Assembly: GCA_905250025.1 (NCBI GenBank)
Contig: CAJNOJ010000023.1
Coordinates: 186,001 to 250,000, forward strand
DNA length: 64,000 bases
From: Adineta ricciae
Lineage: Eukaryota > Rotifera > Eurotatoria > Adinetida > Adinetidae
Reading direction: 5' to 3'
Made by a program: the position numbers and the translations under genes. Positions 1-11,188 of the stretch are shown piece after piece; positions within the stretch are counted from its first letter, which is position 1, and each line of letters starts with the position of its first letter. The notes beneath the pieces were generated by a model that was not told the DNA's origin, did not search any database, and saw only the letters and a program-made list of their open reading frames with translations.

Positions 1-1
1 G

Positions 2-508
2 ATTCGTTTTCAACATGGTCTACCGGTATGGCTACTCAACTCAGGTACTGACCTCAAACGAACGTCACGCTTTTCATTAATCATTGCTGAACACGGTTCG
101 GGTTTTCCGATTTGGGAAGATACTATCAATGGCTTTAGTGATGTTAAACAAGCTCGCGCCCAGCATATCACGTTTCGTTTATCGGATCAGAAGACACTTG
201 CTGTACTTCGCTTTCATGACTTAACAGCATCCAAAGATTTCTATTCGTATTATAAATCAATTCGATGTGACACTCGTTATGAACATCTCTTTTCAACGGA
301 AGCCTTGAATAAACATCATCGTAGTTCGTCATGTGGCTCTCTCCTACGCAAGCGTCGAAAGAATCACAAGTCAATTAACAAATCTTCCATTTCGAATCCA
401 TGTCAATTTCAACACATAACCTGTTTACAAGTCAAAGATCGTGTTCGTTTAATAACACTTGATCAATGTTTGATACCATGTCACAATTATTCGAATGAAC
501 AGATCTAA
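2..508 (+). CDS. 3' end of an unrecognised gene (partial, C-terminal 168 residues)
   Basis: An open frame runs from the left edge to a TAA at 506-508 with no internal stop. The translation begins IRFQHGLPVWLLNSGTD and contains alternating hydrophobic and polar stretches such as FSLIIAEHGSGFPIWEDTI, a beta-strand pattern compatible with a PH/EVH1-like fold. The last 60 residues are basic and Ser-rich (LLRKRRKNHKS), which suggests a disordered or nuclear/cytoskeletal tail. I do not recognise the family. The coding claim rests on the long uninterrupted frame, ordinary codon use and the AATAAA-like signal just after the stop (near 518). The 5' part lies outside the window, so domain order and start are unknown. 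Confidence 0.6.
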   Translation: MRFQHGLPVWLLNSGTDLKRTSRFSLIIAEHGSGFPIWEDTINGFSDVKQARAQHITFRLSDQKTLAVLRFHDLTASKDFYSYYKSIRCDTRYEHLFSTEALNKHHRSSSCGSLLRKRRKNHKSINKSSISNPCQFQHITCLQVKDRVRLITLDQCLIPCHNYSNEQI

Positions 509-1903
509 AGAGAGAACAATAAACATAAAGAAAGAACAGAAATCAAACGGACTCAAAAAGTAAAAGAGACAGATGATAAGAACATTTTATTGGTTAATTT
601 TATTGTTGTTTTCTTTCTTTGATCATATAAATATGGACAGTATGAAGTGGAAAGATAAGTAGTTGATTGAACTTAGAACAATAATAAAAGCGAAACGAAA
701 CGAAAGTTTAGAGATTAACTATGCACGATAGTTGTCTTAGTAGAGAGACCTTGTATGTACGATATTGATTGATTGGGAGTACGGATTCAGTGTGGAGGAA
801 GGCGAAACCTGTTGTATCGTGTTCGACAAGTTTTAAACAAAAGATAAAATTAAAAAACGCTTTCTCCTTTTTCTTGTAATCATGGTCACAAGGATATTAT
901 GTAATGATGTTTCCTTCAAAGTATTGATTATTATCGAGCATATCCTTTTGTATGCATATCTGCTGACAAAAGGATAGACAGCAGTTATCAAGGCATTTTC
1001 TTTCTGTTGAATAAGTACTACGTGAGATGTAAAGATGAACATCAACGATAGCGTCTGTTGATTAACTTGAAAGGTTTAGATTCTGATAATGATTTATTGC
1101 ATAAAATAAAACCGACTTATATTTGCTTGCCTGTATCTCTTGATCAATTCTTCGAGAGTATAATGTAAAGCTGATCTGAACTACCGACGGTTCAAGTTCT
1201 CATTTATAGAAAAAAGATTCATATTATTCGTAGTCACTTTGTCGAGAGAACGGCATTCGTATTTAGGACACATCAATGGAACAGAAACACATTTATTTTG
1301 ACTCATTGGTGTCATGCGCCAGATGTCCGACACATAAAATAAGATGTCTAACGCGATAATTAGAGGAGGAGATGATCTCAAAGAAGCGGCTAACACCTTT
1401 GCCTTCTTAGAGTAGCTACTGGAGTATGAACATAAACACTCGCACGTTATGAATTTCACGTGTCTACACATTTGATAAGTATAATATTGATGATCACTTA
1501 GCAAAATTCTTATGATATGATCGATTAGAAGTATTCGATTCTTTCCTTTCAACTCATTTTTGATAATGTATCAATATGCATGTGAGGGAAAATACCCAAT
1601 TTGTTTTCTCGCCTTCTTCACTTTTATTTTCTTCTTTGCCACGCTTAATGATAATTCATTCTTTCTTTTCTTCTACAACTATATATGTATATATCTAAGC
1701 TGGAATTTATACCCAAAAAGTCGTGAAGAATATTTTTCATTCGCTATTTCACGACGTGACTTTCACTTTTGTTTTTCTCTTCTCTTCAGAATAGATCATT
1801 TGCTTATTATACATCAGTCGGCGACACATTGATTATACGGACAGGAAAACACTAGTTTTTGAATTTACACAAGTAAAAATCTCATTTTATCATATTGAGC
1901 AAC
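509..1903. other. Intergenic, 1.4 kb
   Basis: Holds the 3' UTR of the left-edge gene and the promoter and 5' UTR of the Argonaute gene. Short frames on both strands have no recognisable protein features and no convincing splice pattern. No repeat or RNA gene was recognised. Confidence 0.5.
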
Positions 1904-4900
1904 ATGTCGGCGTGGGGAAAGAGACAAGGTAAACTAAACTTGTACCGTTGCCATTTCTAAATTTTCCATCGAATAGCTCGGGTTGACACTAAACCAATCG
2001 CAGATACTGCAACTGCAAACAACAGCACGACGAATGGTTCAGCAGCTCCAAAAAAATCTGCTTGGGGTGCTCCACCAGGAGCTGCTCCTGCTGTCACGGC
2101 TCCCGCCGAACGCTCATCAAGTGCATTCCCTACACCACGTGAAGCGATGGAAAAGCTTTCATTAGAACCTTCTACTGCACAAACGCACGTACGTTCTCAA
2201 AGTGCTCGTCCAACAAATCGACGTTCTCACCTACAATCTGCTGTTCCTGAATCAGCTGTCCTGACTCCCGTCCGTCGACCGGATGCAGGTGGCAAAGTTG
2301 GCAAAGTCATCGATGTTTACACAAATCATTTTCCGGTTCATGTTGATGATGCTATTATAAACCAATATGATATTGAGATTTTTATGATCGGCCGTGATGG
2401 AAGACCCCGATTAGCCCGTAAAGATGAACGTTGGGAAACCGTTCAGCGTATTGCTAAACGTGAAAAGAATTTTCCAATCATCTGGTACGACGAAGGTAAA
2501 ACGATTTACACCCGGGAGTTGCTAACGGATTTTACTAAACCATTGCAAATCAAATTTTCAATTAACAACGAGGAAAAAACTTTCCAATTTCAAGTGCTCA
2601 ATCTTGTCCGACAAGAGAAAATTCGGGACATGTTTGACTTCATTGAAAAGAAAACCTCCGTTCGGCCACGAGATTCCATTCGAATCCTCGAGACACTTTT
2701 CAAACAACGAGCAAGAAACGATCTCATTAGTTTCCGAAATCAATTTTATGATCGAAAACAAAAACTCGACGATCTCGGTAAGTACGAACTTGTGTATGCG
2801 ATACGAAAAGCATATCGAAAATATGTAGGCGACGGTCGTGGTATGGCAAATGGATTCTATCAAGCATTGTTCCTTACTCAAGGTGGTCCAACATTGAATA
2901 TCAATCTTGCGTTCACTTGTTTCTACATGCCTTTAAATTTCATTGAATTCGCCACGAAATATCTTCGCAAAGATATCACTAAAGGTTTAACAGAGCTCGA
3001 ATTACAAGGTTTTCGACGTATTGTTCGCAACTTGTTGAGTATGTTAGGTAGAAAACGCTTCGTGATTAGCTAGACGTATTTTGTTCTAGTTGAAACTCTT
3101 CATACTGGTCGCGATATCCGTTATCGTCTTCGCGGTTTCGGTTTGCCAGCCAATCAAATAATGTTCGTACGCGGCGGAAATGATGATGCTGGCGAGGCAT
3201 CCTTAGGTGAAAAGATCAGTGTAGCAGATTTCTTTGCTGAAAAATATCAAAGATTGAAGTACCCACATTTACCATGCATCGATGGAATGAGTGGTAATCA
3301 AAAACGAGCGAATTGGTTACCGATGGAAGTTGTTAAAGTAAGTTACGTGCGACAAAGCAGATACTGATGAAACTGATCTTCTCCTAGCTTGTACCATGGG
3401 AACGTTCGTTAAAACCATTGGACAGTGTTCAGCGGGCATTGGTGACGAAGAAATCTGTAATTAAACCTGAGCAACGTTATGATCAAATCATGAATGTTGT
3501 AAATAATCGTCAATTTGATACGGATCCATATTTAAAAGAATTGAATATTAAAGTCAATTCAAAAGAAATGCTTCAAATCAAAGCACGGATTTTACCACCA
3601 CCTGAAGTGAAATATCGTGGTCAAGGTTCTTCGGAAGTCGCCGAGCGCGTCAATTTCGGTAAATGGACTATTCGTAATCGATTCTACACAACACGTGATG
3701 TCAATAAGTGGGGCATGCTTTACTTTGGCTCCAAACCGACCGATGATGTGATTCAAACACTAAAAGATTTTGAAACTCGTCTACCACCTGTAACTGTCAA
3801 CTCTCAACTAAACAAGAAGTTTACCAGCTTTTTTTTTGTTCTTTAGTTATTACAACGCTACGGCATCACGATTAAATCTAAGCCAATAACTATCGCTAAA
3901 CCAGCAACAAAGGAAGAAATCGAAAAGACAATCAATAATGCTAGTAAAGATGGTTGGCAGTTGACTATGGTAGTTTTGAATAACACAAGTGATAATGTTT
4001 ATGATTATATTAAACAATGTGGTAATCAACGATATGGTCTAGTAACACAGTGTGTTAGTTATCAATCATTGGAACGAAATATCGGCAAACTTGATATGTG
4101 TAAGAGTTAGAAATTGATCTATAGAAAAAATGGAATTTGATCGAAGACTTTATTTTTAGACGTGCAAAATTTAAGCCAGAAGATCAATGCGAAAATGGGC
4201 TGTATCAATGGAGTTGTTAACCTCAAAGCGGCATTGAGTCGACCATCGAACGAAGATCTTTTTATGTTTTTTGGTGCCGATGTCACGCATACAACTTGTT
4301 CAGCTGAACGTCCATCAATTGCAGCTGTTGTTGGATCACGCGATCCAACCAATTCACTCTATGCAGCTCGTCTTTGTGAACGTATGTCCATTGAAATGAG
4401 AAGCTATTGATGGACGTCATTTTTTTTCTTTTAGAATACCCGAAATTGGGTCGTTGTTCGATGGAAATCATTAAGGATTTGGATAAGATGGTTATTGATC
4501 TTCTTCAACTATTTGCTAAATCATGCGGCAATCGGCTACCCAACAAGATCGTCTTCTATCGTGATGGTGTCGATGATGGTCAATATCAAAAAGTTCTTGA
4601 CAATGAAGTTGCGAAAATCAAACACGCATTTCGAAGTAAAGAAATCTTCTCGAAAGAGAAATAAACAAGATAAGTGATTTTCTTTCTTTTTCAGCAATCT
4701 ATGTCAATCGACAACCACCGAAACTAACGTTTATTATTGTTAAGAAACGACACAATACGCGATTCTTTGCCTACGACGGACAAATGACGAAAAATGTCGA
4801 AGCAGGAACAATTATTGATCAACATGTCACGCATCCATCGCAGTTCGACTTTTATTTATGTTCACAGGCAGCACTGTAAGTTTGTTTGAACAAAGAAATG

Positions 4901-5306
4901 GTCATTCTACTTGCTCATTGTAGTATGGGTACATCTCGTCCAGCGCTCTATCATGTCCTTCATGATGAAATCGGTTTTACTAGCGATGAAGTTGAACAAT
5001 TAACCTACTGGGTAAAATCCTTTCATATTTGTTGGACAAACATGCATTAATTTCACTACTATGTAGCTTTGCCATACGGATGCTCGTTGTTCGAAAGCAG
5101 TTTCAATTCCAGCACCGGTTCACTACGCGCATTTGGCTGCTTACGCATCTCGCACATTTGACTTCGATGATAATGTCGATCAAAATAGTGGTACTGGTGA
5201 TGACGATGGCTTCGTTGAAAACGTCGAGAATGTCTCTATCGACGATATTAAAACAAAACTTATGGTACTCGATCCAAAGATCGCTAATAATATGTGGTTT
5301 GTATAA
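1904..5306 (+). CDS. Argonaute protein (AGO clade), ten exons
   Basis: Exons 1904-1928, 1977-3038, 3090-3337, 3388-3789, 3847-4099, 4160-4381, 4435-4635, 4695-4875, 4924-5011 and 5067-5306 join in frame to 973 residues; every junction is GT-AG. The product is a small-RNA-guided RNA-silencing protein. It has a low-complexity Ala/Thr/Pro N-terminus, N and PAZ regions, a MID domain with the 5'-phosphate pocket pattern (Y..K, QCV, then two Lys in LSQKINAKMG) and a PIWI domain. All four slicer residues are visible: Asp in FFGADVTH, Glu in SMEIIKDL, Asp in FYRDGVDD and His in VHYAHLAAY. Motifs such as LCHTDARCSKAVSIPAP place it with AGO rather than PIWI. Odd points are an acidic insert (DDNVDQNSGTGDDDG) before the C-terminus and an ending NMWFV in place of the usual MYFA. 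The start is the ATG of a nine-residue first exon (MSAWGKRQ). Confidence 0.93.
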
Positions 5307-5807
5307 ATCTAAGGATCTTTATGTTACTTTTTTCTTTCTCTCGCATGTGTGTGTTGATGGAGATTGTTGTTATGAGCATTATCTAATTTAGAGATCTACT
5401 TTTTTTTCTTTCTAGTTTCTCATACGCATAGCATTTGTTAGATGCAAGTTTTTTTTCCTCATCATATCTATTCCTTCATTATGTGTGATATTGAGAAAAG
5501 AAATCAGTTATGAAATATTCTGGGTTTTTCTTTTCCTTTATTTCACTAGTGTTATGATTTTTTTGCATTGAAAAAAAGAATAAAGTACATAGTTATTTAC
5601 AGTCGTAGCAGACTGAAAACTCGGTACTTCCCAATTCAAGTCATACCGAACTTCCTACAAATCTTTGTGTTACAAGCTTATTCTAATTGTATAGTATGTA
5701 TTTATTACGCGGGGTTTTGTAACAAGAAAAAGCTGGTAAAAATCAACATGGTATTTAGCCTGCATGAATTGTTGTTGAAAACTATGCTATGTTCGAAGAA
5801 AATAAGA
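5307..5807. other. Intergenic between converging genes
   Basis: The 3' UTRs of Argonaute (+) and the GPCR (-) converge here. T-rich tracts and AATAAA-type signals occur (for example near 5580). No further gene seen. Confidence 0.5.
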
Positions 5808-6785
5808 CTATGCTTTCACTTCTGCTATCGTAGCATGATTTAAGTCAGGTCGTCTGTAACTTAATGTTATTGTTGGTCCAACAGTGGCCGCTTGCGTGAC
5901 TTTGTTATGTCGAACAGCGAGCTTAGTATAGAGGATGGTCTTGACATCTTTGTTGACAAAGAATATGGCTGCGCACTCGATGGCGGTTGCTGATGCAATG
6001 AATAAAATCGATATCGAATAGAAAGGCCAAGGAATTGAGCCGAATTTATTGACAATCATGCTTGCAGTATATGGAGTTCCACCGATGATGATGATACATA
6101 AAACTCGAAGAATGTTTTGGTACACTTTCAGGTCTCGTTGGTTCTTTTTTCTAGTATTAATATTCGATTGGATGTGATGGACACGCGTTGTATGTCGCAA
6201 AATAAGAACGTATAAAATAATAACTGTGTTCATAGGAATAAAGAATACAACAGACATTGTTGAGAATGATGTGTGAAAAACTTTACTTGACATAAGGCAC
6301 ATTCGAGACTCGTCTTCGTACTGAAATGCTGTTGATGAAATCAACACTGCACATCCGATAAATATGCCCACTATCCAACTGAGACCGACCATGATTGCGT
6401 TGGCGCCATAGGTTAAGAGTTGCCTATGCTGGTGAAGAACAATGATAAAATATCGCGAAATAGCATGAACGGTATACGAGAGCATTTTAATAATGCAAAT
6501 AACTAGAAAGAAACATCCACGAAATCGACACCACGTCGAGAACGGATTGTTAGCGTCTTGTTCGTTATTTTGAAACAGCGATGGAACTTGAATTAATAGG
6601 GAAATAACGAAAAGAATGTAACATATGCATGAGTTCACCGTAAGAAAATTTGATACGGATTTGCAGCGTGAACGCCAATTACAGATAATGATAATTGTAA
6701 TTGTTGACGAAAAGAAGAATGCAATCAGAAGGGTAATTATGAAGGCGATGCCAACAGCATAGTAGAAGATATCTCGAGTACTCAT
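5808..6785 (-). CDS. Rhodopsin-like 7TM receptor (lineage-specific GPCR, paralogue of 21608-22546)
   Basis: A single-exon frame of 325 residues with seven hydrophobic segments. TM1 starts about residue 8. A TM3 cysteine lies in TWCRFRG, and the extracellular loop 2 Cys partner sits in ESRMC. The DRY position after TM3 reads ISRYF, and TM6/TM7 lack the classic CWxP and NPxxY but share GGTPY with its paralogue. The short extracellular N-terminus (about 7 residues) argues for a small-molecule or peptide ligand bound among the helices; ligand and G-protein are unknown. The start is supported by the matching N-terminus of the paralogue (MNDREVFYL against MSTRDIFYY). It is placed in the broad class A fold because of TM layout and the disulphide. 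Confidence 0.82.
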   Translation of the reverse strand: MSTRDIFYYAVGIAFIITLLIAFFFSSTITIIIICNWRSRCKSVSNFLTVNSCICYILFVISLLIQVPSLFQNNEQDANNPFSTWCRFRGCFFLVICIIKMLSYTVHAISRYFIIVLHQHRQLLTYGANAIMVGLSWIVGIFIGCAVLISSTAFQYEDESRMCLMSSKVFHTSFSTMSVVFFIPMNTVIILYVLILRHTTRVHHIQSNINTRKKNQRDLKVYQNILRVLCIIIIGGTPYTASMIVNKFGSIPWPFYSISILFIASATAIECAAIFFVNKDVKTILYTKLAVRHNKVTQAATVGPTITLSYRRPDLNHATIAEVKA

Positions 6786-8296
6786 TTTGCTCTAAAATTT
6801 CATAATGCGTCAAATAGAATATCGATCACAAAAAACAACTTTCGTCGATTTTTCTTGAGCCTCTTGGCAAAGAAAGTTAAAATCTACTTTGGGAAAAATT
6901 TTGAAAAAAAGTCTATTTCACATTAATAATGGCAAGGCGTATATTACATTAGTCTCTGTCTGAAAGTGCCGGAAATAATGAATTTCAAGTACTTTCATGA
7001 GTTGATTTTCCCAGCATGCAGTACTCGATGATGAGATAAATAATTCTGGAATACGAGTAGACGTTGGATACATACAATCAACACTAAGTGCAAGGAGTAG
7101 AGTTCGCAGTTGCGAAGTACCTTCACGACTCATTTGAGATGCTTCAAGTCGGGTTCGGCTAACGTAGATCTATCAGTGAAAGAGACTGTCAAACTTAGCA
7201 TCTATAAGAGCCGGCGAGCGAGCTTCTGAAGGTACTTTTTCTCTTTTGACTCACAATACTTGAAAAATAAGAATTCGGAGACATGATCAGGAAATACAGT
7301 TGTTCTAAATACCTGCTTTGCGTGAACAAATTTGAAAAGATGATGTTTTTATGTAGCTCACGATCTACGACGTCAGTCTAGTGAAACTCTAGTTGAAATA
7401 ATGAGATGTGCCGATGCGAAATGAAAGTAGATAAATGCATTCTATGACAAACAGCGGATCTCTTCAGTACTCATTACACTCTCAAAAATGGATCTTTAAA
7501 GATTGAATGAGCTCAGCATTAATTATATTATTTTGAAGCGACGAAGCTTAACTCGGTAGAAATTGAAGCATGAAAATGGAATGGCAGATACCATTGTTTT
7601 TTTAAATAGTCTAATCGCGTAAGTGATTTAACGTCACAGAAATAAATGTCAATCCAAAAGTACGCTTCCTGTCCATATCAAGACAAATTAAGGACATTGG
7701 ACGAAGCGTTTTTTGTACTTTCGATACATGATGTTTAGACACTAATCATCGTGGATGGCACATAAATTTCATTGTTATAATCTTTCGGTATTTTATAGAA
7801 TAATTTACGCTATGCAACATAATGAGTAAAAAGATTATATTACTCTAAACAATGGTGCTTTTCTCAGATATCTGTCATATCGATAGAACATGTTCGCTAA
7901 AATTCACTTTTCTGTTTACTATATCAAGCAAATTGAACGATATATTTGAGATGAGCAGAAAACGTCACATTAGATCGACTACCTCCATCCGAAGAGGACT
8001 TTCTCACAGGTTATCTTTGAACTGTCTCAAACCTATTCGGTGGAATTGTTTCAATTATATACACAGACTTAACTTTAGAGTAAGTCGCTGTTAGAGAAAC
8101 AAAATCATCCTTGGTGACTATTTGCAAAATAATATACTATTTTAATGATAGGTACTTATATAAAGCAATGAAGTTCGCCGCTGATTGGCATAGAAAAATT
8201 TTGCAACGATGAACGTGGTTCAAATAGTCTGTGGTTGACACTCAGAAAAGAATTTTATTGAAACGAAATCGAAAAAAGATAGACCAGTATATGTTC
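6786..8296. other. Intergenic, 1.5 kb
   Basis: Promoter side of the GPCR (-) and 3' side of the secreted-protein gene (-). A 71-codon minus frame (6918-7133) and an 80-codon plus frame (7852-8094) show no domain, signal or splice context and are treated as chance. No repeat family recognised. Confidence 0.45.
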
Positions 8297-9062
8297 TCAA
8301 TAATGGCCGGTGGTAATTTCATAGGATCCTACTTGTATTGAGTATGTGTCATTGCTTGAATTTCTCATTTGATTATTCAAAGAAAACTGAGCAACGAAAT
8401 TCCAATAAGCTGGCATCAGCGTCCGTCCATTGATCAGACTGAAAGTGTATACAATTTCTGTACCAGTATCGTTGATCACATTTGTCATAGATCCTAGCGT
8501 GGTGTCATAAGATCTTGGATTATACAAACCTGATGCCTCCTGTACCGTGATGGTAATAGTTAAATTAGACAAGACTACTGAGTTTTGAAATGAAACAACT
8601 TCTTCTTGAAAATACTGACCACCTGTTGTTGACGCGGAAACATAATTGAAGAATGAAGAAAGCGATATTGTCGACGCTATTGTTGATGCGATTGCATTCA
8701 GCTGAAAAACATCTTTATTTGTTTGTTAATCTGGAGTACTTCGTACAAAGATTTCCTCTCACCGTTGATGATGAATTAATAAAACAAACTATCGAATTGA
8801 TCTTCACACGCATATTTGATATTGATACATCACTTGTAAGTATATAACATGAATTCGTCGATTGATCATATTGAAAACCACGTGATGCATTCAATGCAGT
8901 ACTTGAACATCGACAAAATCCAAATGTTGCATTATTGTAAAGGACAGTACTCCTTGGGAGAATCACATCGGCATTCGGATAACAATATAGACGAATACTA
9001 ATACTAGATGATATAAGACAAAATGCAAATATGACAAAACCGCTGGTAAAGTAAAACATCAT
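8297..9062 (-). CDS. Secreted orphan protein, two exons
   Basis: Exon 1 is 9062-8763 and exon 2 is 8701-8297, joined by an intron with donor GTGAG and acceptor TTTTTCAG, giving 234 residues. The N-terminus (MMFYFTSGFVIFAFCLISSS) is a signal peptide with a hydrophobic core. The mature part has cysteines in LYCYPNAD, FGFCRCSS, NSCYILT and VCFINSS plus several N-glycosylation sequons (YNNATF, LNASRG, MRNSSN, NDTYS). The second half is Thr/Ser-rich and beta-strand-like. It has no C-terminal membrane anchor. I recognise no family. It lies tail-away from the 7TM gene at 9526, transcribed in the opposite direction with a 463-bp shared upstream region, so the two could share a promoter. Confidence 0.72.
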
Positions 9063-9525
9063 TAAACTGTTGAGTTAGAAACTGAACTCGAGTTTTTAAA
9101 GCGTACATTGAGCATGACATTTCCAGAATTTTTCTTTCATCGCGATTGACATGCAATGTGCCTTTCTTTTGATGAATATTGAATATGCTTTTCGACAAAA
9201 ACTTCCCACTGTAGACGTTTTTGAGTATGAATACAATTCAACTTTTCCGCTGCTTAACTTTGATATTGACTATTTAATCTAATGTACATAAGATTGACGA
9301 CGTAATTGTAGGAAGAACCTTTGAGAGAAAAAAAAGCTGCGCATAAACATTCGATTAGAATAAATAGTTAGATCCTCAAATAAATATTTTTCGATTGAAT
9401 GCATTTCACTTGAAAGTATACTGCAGAGAAGAAAAACATTGATTGTGATATATTATTCTATCACCGAAGTATATAAATACAGAATCGATTGAAACAGATC
9501 GAAGAATACTATTTTGACTTGAAAA
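9063..9525. promoter_or_regulatory. Divergent upstream region shared by 8297-9062 (-) and 9526-10662 (+)
   Basis: 463 bp between two diverging start codons. It includes an AT-rich stretch with a TATA-like tataaata near 9471, about 55 bp before the plus-strand ATG. No other motif is clear. Confidence 0.35.
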
Positions 9526-10662
9526 ATGCTTCATTTAAATACAAATGATTCTAAAATCATAGATCATTGTCTATTCGGTTTCTGTTTGTATTCAAAAGAA
9601 TACTTTCTCAATCAATATTACACAATTCGTTCAAATGCTTTCACTCTTCCATTCATCGGAGCAATTTATTATGATCTGCCATCGTTGCAGTATGTATATA
9701 TGTCCATACTTATCGTTCTAATTCTCATTGGTTTACTAAACAACATTGTTTCTCTAATGACATTTCTTCAAGATCGAATTCGTTACACTATCAGCGGAAC
9801 TTATCTTATTATGTATTCAATATGTAGTCTCATCTTGATGCTCGTGCTTTTTACTAATATTGCCGTTGTTGTGTATTACGATGAGTATTTCCTACGATTA
9901 TGGGCATGTCATGGCTACCCGTATTTATCATTAACAATGGTTTATACAGGTATATTGATTAGTACTGCTATTGCAATCGAAAATGTACTGGTGGAAAGCT
10001 TCAAATCTGAAAAATATCGTTCACGAAAAAGTGCGATTTGCAGTATGATTGGCTTTCTTTTCGTCGCTTCTATATCCAATCTCGATAAAATCTTTGCACG
10101 GTATCTAATTGCTGATCGATCAGGTGAATTGTATTGTGTACATGAACGACAGTTGTTTAAATCTTGGTCGACACTGTTATTTTGCGTTTATATACTTCTA
10201 CCTTGTTTAGTCCATGTTATATGCATTTTATACGTGCTTTCCATCAAAGTCAAGCTAAATTGGATACATAAAATTGTTCGGTATCAGCATCATCTTGTTC
10301 CATCACTTGTAATGGTTTTATGCTTGTGTCTCAACGGGTTTTATCGATATTCATCGAATTTCTCTTTACAGACTTCATCGAATTATCTCATTCGTTTCCA
10401 TTTTGCTTTTCTTCTATTTATTTACATTCCACAAATGTTGACATTTATGACTTATGTAACAACCAATGATTTTTATATCAAAGAATTCTATCAAATATGG
10501 TTCTATCGACGATTATGCTGTTGTTTTTATAATCGAAAACGTCACGTGCAAGAGTTTGAAGTCATACACAAATTATGGCAGCGCCGAACGTCGTTAGAAA
10601 CAATAAAAACCATATCAAACCTTGATGACACATGTAATGAAAGTGAATTTTATCGGAAATAA
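9526..10662 (+). CDS. 7TM receptor of a second lineage-specific type
   Basis: A single-exon frame of 378 residues with seven hydrophobic segments beginning at about residue 58 (VYMSILIVLILIGLLNN). The TM3 cysteine (WACHGYPYL) and the ECL2 cysteine (ELYCVHE) form the usual GPCR pair. TM2 carries TISGTYLIMYSICSL, and after TM3 AIAIENV replaces the DRY region. The C-terminal tail is basic with a Cys run (RRLCCCFYNRKR) that could be palmitoylated. The 57-residue N-terminus has a first hydrophobic patch but no clear cleavage site. It is clearly different from the two SRYF-type receptors in this window. Ligand unknown. An upstream exon adding an ectodomain is possible but none was seen. Confidence 0.78.
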   Translation: MLHLNTNDSKIIDHCLFGFCLYSKEYFLNQYYTIRSNAFTLPFIGAIYYDLPSLQYVYMSILIVLILIGLLNNIVSLMTFLQDRIRYTISGTYLIMYSICSLILMLVLFTNIAVVVYYDEYFLRLWACHGYPYLSLTMVYTGILISTAIAIENVLVESFKSEKYRSRKSAICSMIGFLFVASISNLDKIFARYLIADRSGELYCVHERQLFKSWSTLLFCVYILLPCLVHVICILYVLSIKVKLNWIHKIVRYQHHLVPSLVMVLCLCLNGFYRYSSNFSLQTSSNYLIRFHFAFLLFIYIPQMLTFMTYVTTNDFYIKEFYQIWFYRRLCCCFYNRKRHVQEFEVIHKLWQRRTSLETIKTISNLDDTCNESEFYRK

Positions 10663-11188
10663 TCAGAATGAACCATTCAATTCGTTATGCAGCTTTATTG
10701 TCGATCTAGGAAACATGTTTATCAAATTACAAGGGATTTCATTTCATTCTCTCGCTACATAACCATGAACTGAATGATCTTTTCAAATGAATGTCAGGAC
10801 AAATAAGAGAAAGACGCATTATATGAATTGAGAACATTTTACTTCCTCACCCTAAGAGCTGCTCTAATTGTCATGTTAAATATTTAATTAAGGATCAGTC
10901 CAGAACTACTTGCTTTTCTTTTTATCAGTCGTTTGGTAGAAATAAAATCTTAACCAAACAAACGAGTCAGAGATTCTACTATTACAATATACCATTTGAT
11001 GTATTTATGAAAGAAATTATTGGTATCGCTAATCAAGAACTGTTAACCAAGAAATACAATCATCTATTTTTCGGAAGGATGTCCTAAATGATCACAGTGG
11101 ACGGAAAACCGTTTACTAAACTAAGAGGATTAAGAGTAGACAGAGATATTTACGTAAAAAAACACGACTGTTCATCGTCTGATACCAT
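10663..11188. other. Intergenic between converging genes
   Basis: 3' UTRs of the 7TM gene (+) and the SLC17 gene (-). No further feature recognised. Confidence 0.5.

Noticed and set aside
1181-1552. 123-codon minus frame between the left-edge gene and Argonaute
   Set aside because: No domain, signal peptide or splice context, and composition typical of AT-rich chance frames; possible but unsupported.
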